Shown: positions 46,609 to 55,741 of the stretch, in pieces
Layout: each line of letters opens with the position of its first letter
How positions within the stretch are numbered: the first letter of the stretch is position 1
Assembly (NCBI RefSeq): GCF_007860125.1
Contig: NZ_SJPW01000001.1
Location: forward strand, 1,016,104-1,080,103
DNA from: Rubripirellula tenax
Lineage (GTDB): Bacteria > Planctomycetota > Planctomycetia > Pirellulales > Pirellulaceae
DNA: 64,000 nucleotides
Reading direction: 5' to 3'
The notes under the pieces: model-generated
Seen by the model: only the letters and a program-made list of their open reading frames with translations
Told to the model about the DNA's origin: nothing
Databases searched by the model: none
Program-made: the position numbers and the translations under genes

Positions 46609-48162
46609 ATGCCACTCGCCCTGCAATGTCCGCGATGTCACGGTTCGGTCTCCGTCGCCGACGACGCGGCCGGCCAACGAGTGACGTGCCCACATTGTGA
46701 AAAACCGTTTTTGGCACCCGGCGTGGCCGCTTCCACGAAGGACGATGACGATTGGCTGAAATTGGATGATGACGCGATGCCCGCGGCCGTCCCAGTGGTC
46801 GCGGCAGCCGCGAAATCGTCGTCTCCCGAAAAATCACCGCCTGAAAAAAAGCCGCCGCAAAAATCACCACAAGCCAATACGCTCGGTTCTCTGCCGTTCG
46901 ATGATGTCGATTTTGATAACGTCGACGTCGGTGACTTGAAAATGCCGGACCAGTTCAAGGTTCGCGATGCTAAACCGGTCACAAAGCCCAAAGGGGTGTC
47001 CGATGACGACGCTCTGTTGGCGGAGTTCACCAGTGACCTGGATGAATTCACCGCAAAAGCCGAAACCGTTCCTGCCGCAAAGGCGCCCGCCGCACCCGTG
47101 AAGCCGGCCGCACCCGTGGCGAAGCCCGTCGCACCGACACACGCATCCGAGTTCCGAGTCATCTGCAGCATCTGCAGTTCGGTCTCGTACGCTAAAGCTG
47201 CTCAATCGGGCAAGACGATCACGTGTCCCGATTGCCATTCGCCCATCCTGGTACCACCACCACCCAAGATCCGACCCAAAGTCGAGATGAACTTGGACGA
47301 GGCCGCGTCGTTCCAATTCGAACAAAGCCCGATCAATGATCGTCGCCCCGATCCGTATGCGAAATCGGCCGCCGACTTGTTGGAAGAAGCGTCGCGAGAA
47401 GAAGTCGTTAGCGGCCCACACAAGTACGAAGACGAACCCGACCTCAAAGAATGGTTCGTTAGCGTCTTTGGCGTCTTCACCGATCCGGGCGTTGTCATGC
47501 ACTGGATTGCGATTTCGATTTTGGCCGCGGTGCCAGCGTTCTTCATCCTGTCGACCGACATATCGATTTTGCGATTGGCCATGATCGGCGGCGGCACCAT
47601 CCTGGGCGGCATCGTCGTCAGTTGTGGGTTCGCGATCCTTCAATCGGTCGCCAACCAAGAAGAACGCGTTTCCGAGTGGCCGGTGTTTGATCCCTTTGGT
47701 TGGCTTGGCACGTTGTTCGTTGCTCTGGCCGCGGCGGGTGTGGCTGTCGTGCCCGTTTGGATGGCGTGCTCGTTTGTGTTTGGCCAAAGTCTGATCAGCG
47801 TCGCGATCACCATGTTTTCGGTCTACGCACTCTTCCCGTTTGTGCTGCTGTCGATGTTGGACATGGAAAGCCCCTTCGTTCCGTTCTCGGCCGAAGTCGC
47901 GCGCAGTGTTACCAAATGCCAAGAGTCATGGGGCGGATTCTATTTCAGCAGCGGTTTGCTCTTCGTCTGTCTGTTCTTGTTGTTGGCGACCCTGTCCACC
48001 ATGGAACCACCCATCGCATCCGCGATCGCGATCTTTGCGGTCATCTTCATCGCGTTTACCTACTTTGCGATGATCGGACGCTTGGCGTACTCGATCGGCC
48101 AAAGCGTCAACGCACCGCCGATGGAAAACGACATCGATCGAACTCGCCAATTGCCGGACTGA
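46609..48162 (+). CDS. Membrane protein with two zinc ribbons
   Basis: A 517-residue protein. It opens with LQCPRCHGSVSVADDAAG and VTCPHCEKPF, a CxxC...CxxC zinc ribbon. A second ribbon follows near residue 183 (VICSICSSVSY, ITCPDCHSPILVP). A Lys/Pro/Ala-rich low-complexity region lies between them. The C-terminal 220 residues have about six hydrophobic helices (HWIAISILAAVPAFFILS, LGTLFVALAAAGVAVVPVWM, SAIAIFAVIFIAFTYFAM). The fold resembles planctomycete zinc-finger-plus-membrane proteins of unknown role. The ribbons may act on nucleic acids or regulate the membrane domain. Confidence 0.7.
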   Translation: MPLALQCPRCHGSVSVADDAAGQRVTCPHCEKPFLAPGVAASTKDDDDWLKLDDDAMPAAVPVVAAAAKSSSPEKSPPEKKPPQKSPQANTLGSLPFDDVDFDNVDVGDLKMPDQFKVRDAKPVTKPKGVSDDDALLAEFTSDLDEFTAKAETVPAAKAPAAPVKPAAPVAKPVAPTHASEFRVICSICSSVSYAKAAQSGKTITCPDCHSPILVPPPPKIRPKVEMNLDEAASFQFEQSPINDRRPDPYAKSAADLLEEASREEVVSGPHKYEDEPDLKEWFVSVFGVFTDPGVVMHWIAISILAAVPAFFILSTDISILRLAMIGGGTILGGIVVSCGFAILQSVANQEERVSEWPVFDPFGWLGTLFVALAAAGVAVVPVWMACSFVFGQSLISVAITMFSVYALFPFVLLSMLDMESPFVPFSAEVARSVTKCQESWGGFYFSSGLLFVCLFLLLATLSTMEPPIASAIAIFAVIFIAFTYFAMIGRLAYSIGQSVNAPPMENDIDRTRQLPD

Positions 48163-48185
48163 TTCTTGCCAGTGATGCGGCGCTA

Positions 48186-50114
48186 TCAGATCGCCTGCAG
48201 CAGCCGAACCCAATCCAGCAATCCGAGCCGTTTGATCTTGCCGCCCAACACGACCGGATAGCCGGCCGATTTGATCGATGCGGACCAAGTCGGTAACGCA
48301 TTTTCGTTTTCGACCGGCATCATCACCTGCAACGAAGCCGACGGCTCGTTCTCGCGAAGTCGCACCGCGGGCGGGCGAGTCTCACCCGACACGGCAACGC
48401 CAAAGAACGTTTTACTTTGCGAGATCGCGGCGGCCAGCGCCATCGAATCCGCAGCCGTTGCGTCGTTGCCGTGAACGCCGCCGACCGAGGCAACCGCAAC
48501 CGCGACCGGGTTGATGGCAGCCTTCTTCGTCATTGCGGCGGCAAAACTTGCGACCACTTCCAACTCTTTGGGTTGCCATTTGGACGAGTCTTCGGGGGCG
48601 ACCACACAGACGACCACGCCAGCGGTCTGTGCCGCCTGTTTCCAATCATCGGCAGTCGCTTCTGGGTTTCCGTCGCCCGGTCCGAGCAACAGAACCAACA
48701 ATCCCATATCCGTCCACGATCCATCGTCCGACTTTGGCGCCACATAAAAAGCGGTGTTGGCAGCTTCCGGCAATTTGATCTCGGTCGTCGGCCACGGATC
48801 GACTTTTTCCCGTCGCCAAGATGCAGGCACGCTTTCGTCGATAACACCACCGATCGTTTGTGGCACCACGGACGCTTGCTCGGTCGCTTCGCCACGTTGG
48901 TATGTCAACGACAGCGGCTCGTCGGGCTGGGCCGAAATCAATTGGCGACGCAACGTGTCGGCATTGTCGATCACAACATCGTTGATCTTCAAAATCACGT
49001 CACCCGCTTTCAACGAATCGGCGGCCGGTGAACCGGGAACCACGTCCGCCAACGACGGCTCGCCATTATTGTTTTTAACGATCACGCCCAATCGTTGCGG
49101 CTCCAGCGGCGGAATCGTGTCCGCCAGCGTCACTTGCATTTCGATCGTCTTGCCCGCGCGCTGGACCTTTACCGGGACCACCTCGCCGGCATCAAAGCTG
49201 CCCAGGACCTGACGAATCCCTTGCTGACGTTTCACTTCGATACCGTTGACCGAAAGGACTCGGTCGCCGGCGCGGATGCCGGCCGCCTCGGCGGGCGACC
49301 GAATTCGCACTGCCGCAATCTCGGTATTCAATTCGTTGGGGTCTTTGCTTTTGGCAACGATACCAAGCAGCCCTTTCTTGATGGCTTGCCCCGATTTCAA
49401 TCGATCCAATTTCTGGGCAATCACTTCGGCGGGAATCGCAAACGCAACGCCCGAGTCGTACCAGTCGGTCGAACTCTCGGCACCACCTTCGGCCACCGCC
49501 GGAATCAAAATGCCCAAAACGTTACCGTACAAGTCGACCAACGGAGCACCGTATAGCGACGCTGAAACGCGAGCGTCCGTTTGGATCGCGATCCCGTCCA
49601 ATCGACCTTCCGCGCTAAGAATTCCGGTGCTGATCAACGGCACGCCCTTGTTTCCGTAGCGCCCGACCGCAATCGTGGTCTGCCCGACCTGCCTTTTCAC
49701 AGCATGATCCAACGGCAACCCAACCAAGGGCTTGTCGGTTTTGATTTCTAACAGCACCAAATCACGATGCTCATCCCGCGCGACCACCTTTGCCGTTTCT
49801 CGCGTGCCATCGGAAAGGACCACCAAGATGCTGGCGGCCGGTTTCGATGCCACGATGCTGGACGCGATCACGTACGCAACGTCGCCATCGACATCGACGA
49901 TTGCCCCCGACGTCGGGGCGTCTTGTTCGACTTCGCCTTGCCCGCCCTCGCTGGTCCCGATGATTTCGATCATCACCACCGAAGGCAGCACACGCCCGGA
50001 CGCCGCGCGAACCGCCGACGCCATCGCCCGCTGGTACTGGGCATCGTCGGCATCGGATTCACTGCACGCAGCGAACGCCAGCAACAACGCGAAAATATTT
50101 TTCCACACACTCAT
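48186..50114 (-). CDS. HtrA-like pseudoprotease with two PDZ domains
   Basis: A 642-residue exported protein. The chymotrypsin-like fold spans about residues 40-240. At the catalytic histidine site, YVIASSIVA replaces the usual TNxHV (Ile87). Asp118 is kept in RDLVLLEI. At the serine site SASLYGAPLVD replaces GNSGGPLVD, putting Tyr188 at the nucleophile. It should therefore have no protease activity. PDZ domains lie near 244-330 (IRAGDRVLSVNGIEV) and 340-410 (LKAGDVILKINDVVID). A C-terminal region of about 230 residues has no recognised family. Its ATG overlaps the upstream stop by ATGA. Confidence 0.8.
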   Translation of the reverse strand: MSVWKNIFALLLAFAACSESDADDAQYQRAMASAVRAASGRVLPSVVMIEIIGTSEGGQGEVEQDAPTSGAIVDVDGDVAYVIASSIVASKPAASILVVLSDGTRETAKVVARDEHRDLVLLEIKTDKPLVGLPLDHAVKRQVGQTTIAVGRYGNKGVPLISTGILSAEGRLDGIAIQTDARVSASLYGAPLVDLYGNVLGILIPAVAEGGAESSTDWYDSGVAFAIPAEVIAQKLDRLKSGQAIKKGLLGIVAKSKDPNELNTEIAAVRIRSPAEAAGIRAGDRVLSVNGIEVKRQQGIRQVLGSFDAGEVVPVKVQRAGKTIEMQVTLADTIPPLEPQRLGVIVKNNNGEPSLADVVPGSPAADSLKAGDVILKINDVVIDNADTLRRQLISAQPDEPLSLTYQRGEATEQASVVPQTIGGVIDESVPASWRREKVDPWPTTEIKLPEAANTAFYVAPKSDDGSWTDMGLLVLLLGPGDGNPEATADDWKQAAQTAGVVVCVVAPEDSSKWQPKELEVVASFAAAMTKKAAINPVAVAVASVGGVHGNDATAADSMALAAAISQSKTFFGVAVSGETRPPAVRLRENEPSASLQVMMPVENENALPTWSASIKSAGYPVVLGGKIKRLGLLDWVRLLQAI

Positions 50115-51217
50115 GGTCGCAGCACCAAGTTCAAAATTTCGCTGTCACGTTGCACAGTAAGATTCAAATCGTCACGTCGGTCGATCGTTCGCAACCACCG
50201 AAGCAACCCACGCTGGCTCTCGACGCGCGTCCCGTTGACCAACAAGATCAAGTCGTCGGGGCGCAATCCCGCCCGCGCCGCAGCCGACGTTTCACGAACT
50301 TCATCGATGAACGCCGGCGTCGTTTCCAAAACATCGGGAACCATCACGACCCCCATTGTCACAAAGTCGTGTGATTTTCCGCGTTCCAGGATCGGTGTCT
50401 TTTCCGGCGGAGCCGATGTACGTCGACCCGCGATGATGTCACCAATCGTGGAACGAAGCGAAGCGGCCGGCATGGCATAGTTCAACCAAACACCGGTTGC
50501 CGAATCACGCAGTTCTTTCCCCAACATTCCGACCAATTGACCGTCGGCGTCCACCACCGCGCCGCCGGCGGCACCCGGATTGTTGGCGATCAGGTCCAAG
50601 ATCAAAACATCACCCTGATAGGGAGTCTTGAATGTCCCGCGTCGCGCGTCCAATTGAGTCACCGAGGCAACACTGCCCTGCATCACGCTGGCCGGTTCGT
50701 CGCCAGTGGCAATGTTGAACAAGTTGCTGATCGCAATCACCGGGTCGCCCCACTGGACCGACGTTTCCGATTCGACTTTGAAGTAAGGCAGTTCGGACGC
50801 TTCGATCTTCAACACCGCCAACTCAAGCGACGGTTCAAAGCCGACGATCTTCGACTCGAAGCGACGACCATCGTCAAGTTGCACGATGGGTTCGACGTCA
50901 AGCACGTAACTCCAAGCCGTCGCGATGTGCCCGTCCGGCGACACTAAAAAACCCGATTGGTAGGCTTCGAGTCCCTTCAATCCGCCGGCACCATAGACCT
51001 TCACAACCCGTCGCTGAGCATCACGCGACCAAACGCCAAGGGACCCTTGGGCTAGCTGAGGCACCTGTGCCAACTGAGACACCTGCGCCATCGCGGGTGC
51101 CGAAATCAAAACGCACGTGATCAGCACGCCGAATCGGGTCATCACCGCGCGGGATGATGAAACACGACTCGCACGGGCGCGATGCTGTGATCGGAAAAAC
51201 GATGCGGAAACATTCAT
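50111..51217 (-). CDS. HtrA-like pseudoprotease with one PDZ domain
   Basis: About 368 residues from the ATG at 51217, which overlaps the upstream stop as ATGA; an ATG at 51262 would overlap by 49 bases. The signal peptide is long (FGVLITCVLISAPAMAQ). The trypsin-like fold (YQSGFLVSPDGHIATAWSYV, FESKIVGFEPSLELAVLKIE, NNPGAAGGAVVDADGQLVGM) is close to HtrA along its length. All three triad positions are changed: His to Ser103, Asp to Glu132, Ser to Ala217. One PDZ domain lies near 285-365 (AGLRPDDLILLVNGTRV). It should be catalytically dead. Confidence 0.82.
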   Translation of the reverse strand: MNVSASFFRSQHRARASRVSSSRAVMTRFGVLITCVLISAPAMAQVSQLAQVPQLAQGSLGVWSRDAQRRVVKVYGAGGLKGLEAYQSGFLVSPDGHIATAWSYVLDVEPIVQLDDGRRFESKIVGFEPSLELAVLKIEASELPYFKVESETSVQWGDPVIAISNLFNIATGDEPASVMQGSVASVTQLDARRGTFKTPYQGDVLILDLIANNPGAAGGAVVDADGQLVGMLGKELRDSATGVWLNYAMPAASLRSTIGDIIAGRRTSAPPEKTPILERGKSHDFVTMGVVMVPDVLETTPAFIDEVRETSAAARAGLRPDDLILLVNGTRVESQRGLLRWLRTIDRRDDLNLTVQRDSEILNLVLRP

Positions 51218-53061
51218 GACTTCGGTTCCTCTTCGAGTTCCGATTCGGGAATCGAATTCCATGACGTGACATTCACCTTCAACAGCGTTGCAGTGCCGTA
51301 TCGCAAATCCAACGCCGTCGGCATCGTTGTCACATCGTCGTTGTCACGGACGATCCACAATTCCGCCGGGTCTTCATCGCGATCGGCGAATGCTTCGATG
51401 GCTTCGACGACAGCCGAATCGGGATGCGACAGAAAACGCGTTTCGATCTCGCCATCGATGCCGATGACACAGTCGCGAAGTGGACGCTGACCGCCCAAAG
51501 GCATCGTACCCCAGTAGAACGTTTCGCCGAATCGATCCGGACCCACCGCGATCATGCGTCGCCAAGCGTCCAGCGCCGCCAACATGCCGACCGGCGACCG
51601 GCGGGTCACGGCTTCGTACAATTCGTTTTTTGTGTCGATCTGCACCGGACGATCGCCCACGAACATCACCATCTTTTTCGACGAGACACGAATCTTGACC
51701 GGCTTCGCATCGGCATCGGCTGTTACGCCCTCGATCACCCATGCCAGGGGCGAGTCCGCGTCGTTCGCTTTCGTGCTTTTTGATTCTGCGACTGGAAACT
51801 GATTCCGGAGCGATTCGATAAACGATCGTTGGCGAACTTGATTGAAGTGATAGTTCGCATAGCCTTTGCGTTCGATCAATTGATCCTTGATCGACTTCGG
51901 AATCTCGCCGCCGCCGTGCGCTTCATTCTCCGGTGCAGGCGTTGGTCCACCGCCTTCGAGATCCTTTTCGCCGTCGCCTTCATCATCGTTGGGCTCGGGT
52001 TCTTCGCGAGGCGGCGGAGGCGGAAGGGCACCGGCCATCTTTTCCAGTAACTCGTCTGGCGAATGCACGCTTGCCAATCGAACCAGCGTGTCGCGGCTTT
52101 CGCCGCTGATGCGATAGCGAATCGGAATCCGCCAACCGGCCGGGAACGTCGCCAACACGTTCTGAACATCGTTGGCCGTTTGCACGACTCGACCGTCGAT
52201 CTCGGTGATCTCGGCGCCGTACCGAAGTCCGCGGCGATATGCATCGCTGGATTCCAAAATGTTCGTCACCCTGGCGCCACCATCCGGGTCGGTTCCGACG
52301 GTCGCGCCCAGCGTTGCGTGATCGACGATGCGGCCGGAATGCAATGCACCCAGAAAATTTTGGGCTTGGTTGATCGAGATCGCGTAGCCGACGCCCACAT
52401 TCACTCGGCCACGTTTCTCGAACGAGCAACGGCCGACGATACCCAACAGTTTTCCGGTTGCGTCATAGATCGGCCCGCCCGAGTTGCCGGGGTTGATCGA
52501 CGCATCGGTCTGCAAACAATCGCCGTATTCCAACAACGTCCCCGACGGATACTGATACCGACCGACGCCGCTAAGGATTCCGTAGGTGACCGTGGGTTGC
52601 AAGTTCGTCGCCAGCAAAAACGGGTTGCCGATCACCATGCACCAATCGCCCGGCTGGGCGGCCCGGCTGCTGCCGATCGTGGCGGCGGGAAAGTCGCTGC
52701 GTGGTTTGCCGTCCAAGCCGATCAACTGAATCATTGCCAGATCGCCGACCGGATCGATGCCGACGATCACGGCGTCGTAGATATTGCCATCGCTCAACCC
52801 GCATCGCATGAACGTTCCGGCGGGACTGGTGACGTGAAAGTTGGTCAGGGCATAACCAGCCGGCGAGACCAACACGCCGCTGCCGCCACCCCCGCCACCG
52901 GGCACAAACACGCTGACCGCGGAAGGCCTCGCGCGATCGATCGCCTCGATGCGACTGTTTTCCGCATCTCGCACGATCGCGGGAAGCTCCAACGGAACGT
53001 CCGCACACGCCAGCGAAGTCGTCAACAGCGCACAGAAGAACGCACGAACAAAAATGGTCAT
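51214..53061 (-). CDS. HtrA/DegP-like serine protease, intact triad
   Basis: About 615 residues from ATG at 53061 with a signal peptide (FVRAFFCALLTTSLACA). The HtrA catalytic domain has YALTNFHVTSP (His76), IDPVGDLAMIQL (Asp107) and INPGNSGGPIYD (Ser194), so the protease should be active. A PDZ domain follows (RRGLRYGAEITEIDGRVVQT). A proline/glycine and acidic linker (about residues 346-390) leads to a C-terminal domain of about 225 residues with no family recognised. It likely handles misfolded or specific substrates outside the cytoplasm. It is first of three HtrA-like genes. Confidence 0.88.
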   Translation of the reverse strand: MTIFVRAFFCALLTTSLACADVPLELPAIVRDAENSRIEAIDRARPSAVSVFVPGGGGGGSGVLVSPAGYALTNFHVTSPAGTFMRCGLSDGNIYDAVIVGIDPVGDLAMIQLIGLDGKPRSDFPAATIGSSRAAQPGDWCMVIGNPFLLATNLQPTVTYGILSGVGRYQYPSGTLLEYGDCLQTDASINPGNSGGPIYDATGKLLGIVGRCSFEKRGRVNVGVGYAISINQAQNFLGALHSGRIVDHATLGATVGTDPDGGARVTNILESSDAYRRGLRYGAEITEIDGRVVQTANDVQNVLATFPAGWRIPIRYRISGESRDTLVRLASVHSPDELLEKMAGALPPPPPREEPEPNDDEGDGEKDLEGGGPTPAPENEAHGGGEIPKSIKDQLIERKGYANYHFNQVRQRSFIESLRNQFPVAESKSTKANDADSPLAWVIEGVTADADAKPVKIRVSSKKMVMFVGDRPVQIDTKNELYEAVTRRSPVGMLAALDAWRRMIAVGPDRFGETFYWGTMPLGGQRPLRDCVIGIDGEIETRFLSHPDSAVVEAIEAFADRDEDPAELWIVRDNDDVTTMPTALDLRYGTATLLKVNVTSWNSIPESELEEEPKS

Positions 53062-53135
53062 CAAACGAAGCTTCCTAAAAGTTTCTATCGAACGGCATCG
53101 ATTCTGTGTCGATACGAGGTCTCACGTCAACAATC

Positions 53136-54338
53136 TCACTTCAACAGTCGCGGTCGCAGCACAACGATGCTGTCCCCGAGGTCTCCGTCGCCTCGACTAT
53201 CGACTTCGATCGACAAACGTCTCGCACCGTTGACCGGGATTTCGAAACCGCGAAGTTCCGCGTCACCGAGCGACTGTTCCCAAACGTTTTTCCCGTCCAT
53301 TTCGATTAGCACCATGACTTCACCGGCTGCCACCACGTCGTTGGCTCGGCGGACGCTGCCGGTAAAGATTTCAAAGCCATCGGCAACGCGATACTCGACT
53401 CTGCAGCCACCGTGCATCTGCAGGTTGCCTTCGTCGACGGTTGACGCCCCAAAGAAGGCTTGTGTCAACTCGGCGTCGACGCTGGTCGCAATGTAGGTTG
53501 ATATCGTTGATGCGGCCGGCTTCTCGTTGGCCAGCATCGACATGCCGCTGGTGAAGCGCATCGAAGCGATTTGATTGGGCGGCAGCTCGTGTTCGATACC
53601 CGACGACAGCTTCATCCGCAGCGGTTGTTCGGCTTCGGAATCCAGCAGCGCCGCGACCGACCACGTGGAACCATAGATATCGTCGACTCGAATATCGGCT
53701 TCGTCATCCACGCGGGCACCGCCGCCAAAGATAACGCCTTCCAGTTTCTCGATCGGCGCCGCAACGGCGTCGCCTTCCAATACGAAGTTGACTTTTGCGT
53801 CTGCGATGGTTTCGATGATGCCCGACGCGGGATCCAGTTTGTCGCCGGGGCGGCGGATCACCATCACATCGCCGCGAGATTCTTTTTCTAACAGCCCCAA
53901 CCACTGGGCGTCCGTCGCCGGTGAAGCGGGACGAAACCGGATCGCCTTGACCAACTTAACCGACGCGCGAATCGGACGCTGTCCACGCGGATCGATGACC
54001 AAGCCCGAGTCAGTCAGCGAAACGTCGTCGGCGGCTATCTTGGATCCGTCTGCCATCGTGACGCGAAACGTTGGACCGGTCGCATCGGTGTCTTCCGTCG
54101 GCATGACCGTTTGCAAATCGGCAAACGGAATGGATTGGATTTGGCCGTTGACTCTGACCCGCACCGACGAGCCAAGGATGCCGACCAGCGAACCTTCGAT
54201 CGCGGGCCCGGCCTGAGTTGCCATGCGGACCGGCAATTCGGCGGCCAAAACGAGTCGGTTTGCCGGCAACGTCGCAAACATTGCAATGACGTAGACGAGC
54301 GTCTGCCATCGGGGTTCTATCATCCGGGTCGCGGTCAA
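53136..54338 (-). CDS. Secreted NPCBM-domain protein
   Basis: A 400-residue exported protein. The TTG start at 54338 has AGGAG six bases upstream; an ATG at 54323 has none. The signal segment is TLVYVIAMFATLPANRLVLA. An N-terminal beta domain (IEGSLVGILGSSVRVRVNGQ) precedes strand-rich repeats. The C-terminal 100 residues match NPCBM, a carbohydrate-binding module (FEIFTGSVRRANDVV, VMVLIEMDGKNVWEQ, RRLSIEVDSRGDGDLGDS). It lies 74 bases upstream of the protease trio and may direct the complex to glycans. Confidence 0.75.
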   Translation of the reverse strand: MTATRMIEPRWQTLVYVIAMFATLPANRLVLAAELPVRMATQAGPAIEGSLVGILGSSVRVRVNGQIQSIPFADLQTVMPTEDTDATGPTFRVTMADGSKIAADDVSLTDSGLVIDPRGQRPIRASVKLVKAIRFRPASPATDAQWLGLLEKESRGDVMVIRRPGDKLDPASGIIETIADAKVNFVLEGDAVAAPIEKLEGVIFGGGARVDDEADIRVDDIYGSTWSVAALLDSEAEQPLRMKLSSGIEHELPPNQIASMRFTSGMSMLANEKPAASTISTYIATSVDAELTQAFFGASTVDEGNLQMHGGCRVEYRVADGFEIFTGSVRRANDVVAAGEVMVLIEMDGKNVWEQSLGDAELRGFEIPVNGARRLSIEVDSRGDGDLGDSIVVLRPRLLK

Positions 54339-54405
54339 TTCTCGCTCCTGCGTTTGGATCGTTGCTTGGATACGTCCGTATTCTAGTGCAACCGGTCAAT
54401 CGTCG

Positions 54406-55536
54406 TTAGCGTGCCGATCGGCCTGGTAACGCTGACGCTTCGCTCAATACCTGCTCGTACGCGTCCACCATTGCGTCCCATCCGAACCGCTGCAGAACTT
54501 CGGTGCCGGTTCGGCCCATCGATTCGCGATGCGGCGGGTCTTGGATCATCTGCTCGATGCCACCCGTGATGCCGTCGACGTTGTCAGCGACCAGTAGACC
54601 GTTGACGCCGTCATTCACAATCGCACCAGGACCGCTGGGGCAATCGACGCTGACACTGGGGACTCCCGCCGCCATCGATTCCATCAACGCCGACGGAAAC
54701 CCTTCATAGCGACTGGGCAACACGAACACCGTCGCCGGGGCAAGTTCGCCCCACACCGGCCGCACCCACCCAGGCATGGTGACATGCGACTGCAGACCGA
54801 GTTGACGAACTTGAGATTCCAAGTCGGGCCGCTTCGTCCCCTCGCCCACGATTCGCAGAGTCCAATCCGGATGCCGCCGGTGGACGAGTGCGAACGCTTC
54901 GATCAACCGATCAAAACCCTTTTCAGTCTCCAGTCGTCCGATGCCAACGATGCGCCGGTTTGTGGTTGCGATCGTTCGATCCGAAACCAGCGGCGGAGCA
55001 TCGACGGCCGACGCAATCACGTCGACCTTGTCCGGGCGGCGGCGGTTGGAATGTCGATCAAGGATCGACTGGAGGTACCCGGCCGCGGCATCGGTCTGAG
55101 CGATGACGCGATCGGCCCGTGGATACATTCGCGATCGTTGCCAACTGTAAAACCGACCGAGAGTCTGCTCAGCCGGATCACTTCGTTCGCTGATCACAAT
55201 CGGAATTCCCGTCGGCGCGATCGCCATCACGGCCAAAATGTTGGTGCGGTCACAGAACGAAAGCACCACGTCGGGCCGAATGTCCTGCACCGCAGCGCGA
55301 AGGACACCGACCCGTCGCCGCAAATTCATGATCGCTGCGATGGGCGACCCGCTCTCGCCCATCACGTCCAACGGCCGCCGGACGACGCCTTCGACCGAGT
55401 GTCGATCGGTGGCCCCGTCGTCGAGCGTCACCAGCGTCACCCGGTGCCCCCGCTGGGCCAACCGCGTCGCCAGCCCCGCCATGACGCGTTCGGCGCCGCC
55501 GCCGTCGAGCGAATGAATTACGCAGGCGATGTCCAA
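54406..55536 (-). CDS. Glycosyltransferase family 4
   Basis: A 376-residue GT-B enzyme. The TTG start at 55536 has AAGGA about seven bases upstream. The acceptor side begins DIACVIHSLDGGGAERVMAG. The nucleotide-sugar side has VGIGRLETEKGFDRLIEAF and the E-x7-E region VLPSRYEGFPSALMESMAAG. It resembles transferases of capsule, exopolysaccharide or N-glycan biosynthesis. The donor and acceptor are unknown, and no neighbouring polysaccharide genes are present. Confidence 0.9.
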   Translation of the reverse strand: MDIACVIHSLDGGGAERVMAGLATRLAQRGHRVTLVTLDDGATDRHSVEGVVRRPLDVMGESGSPIAAIMNLRRRVGVLRAAVQDIRPDVVLSFCDRTNILAVMAIAPTGIPIVISERSDPAEQTLGRFYSWQRSRMYPRADRVIAQTDAAAGYLQSILDRHSNRRRPDKVDVIASAVDAPPLVSDRTIATTNRRIVGIGRLETEKGFDRLIEAFALVHRRHPDWTLRIVGEGTKRPDLESQVRQLGLQSHVTMPGWVRPVWGELAPATVFVLPSRYEGFPSALMESMAAGVPSVSVDCPSGPGAIVNDGVNGLLVADNVDGITGGIEQMIQDPPHRESMGRTGTEVLQRFGWDAMVDAYEQVLSEASALPGRSAR

Positions 55537-55741
55537 AACTGTCCTTTTCTGTGGGAATGAGCGGGCGTCGCATCGGGTGGGGCCGGTGGATCCGAAAACG
55601 ACGGATTCTCGGGCAACAATGGTTGAAGCGGCTGGGAGAGCGATTAGTTTGGAAGCAGATCAGTCGCGTGGGGGCGTGGACGGCGAAAACTTCTTTCGCG
55701 TGACCGTCCGATTCTCCATCTTGGTATGCAAAGGTCTTTCG

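Noticed and set aside
55529-55741. Longer N-terminus for the 155-aa secreted protein
   Set aside because: The extension precedes a good signal peptide and overlaps the divergent glycosyltransferase start region; the ATG at 55742 has AAAGG upstream.
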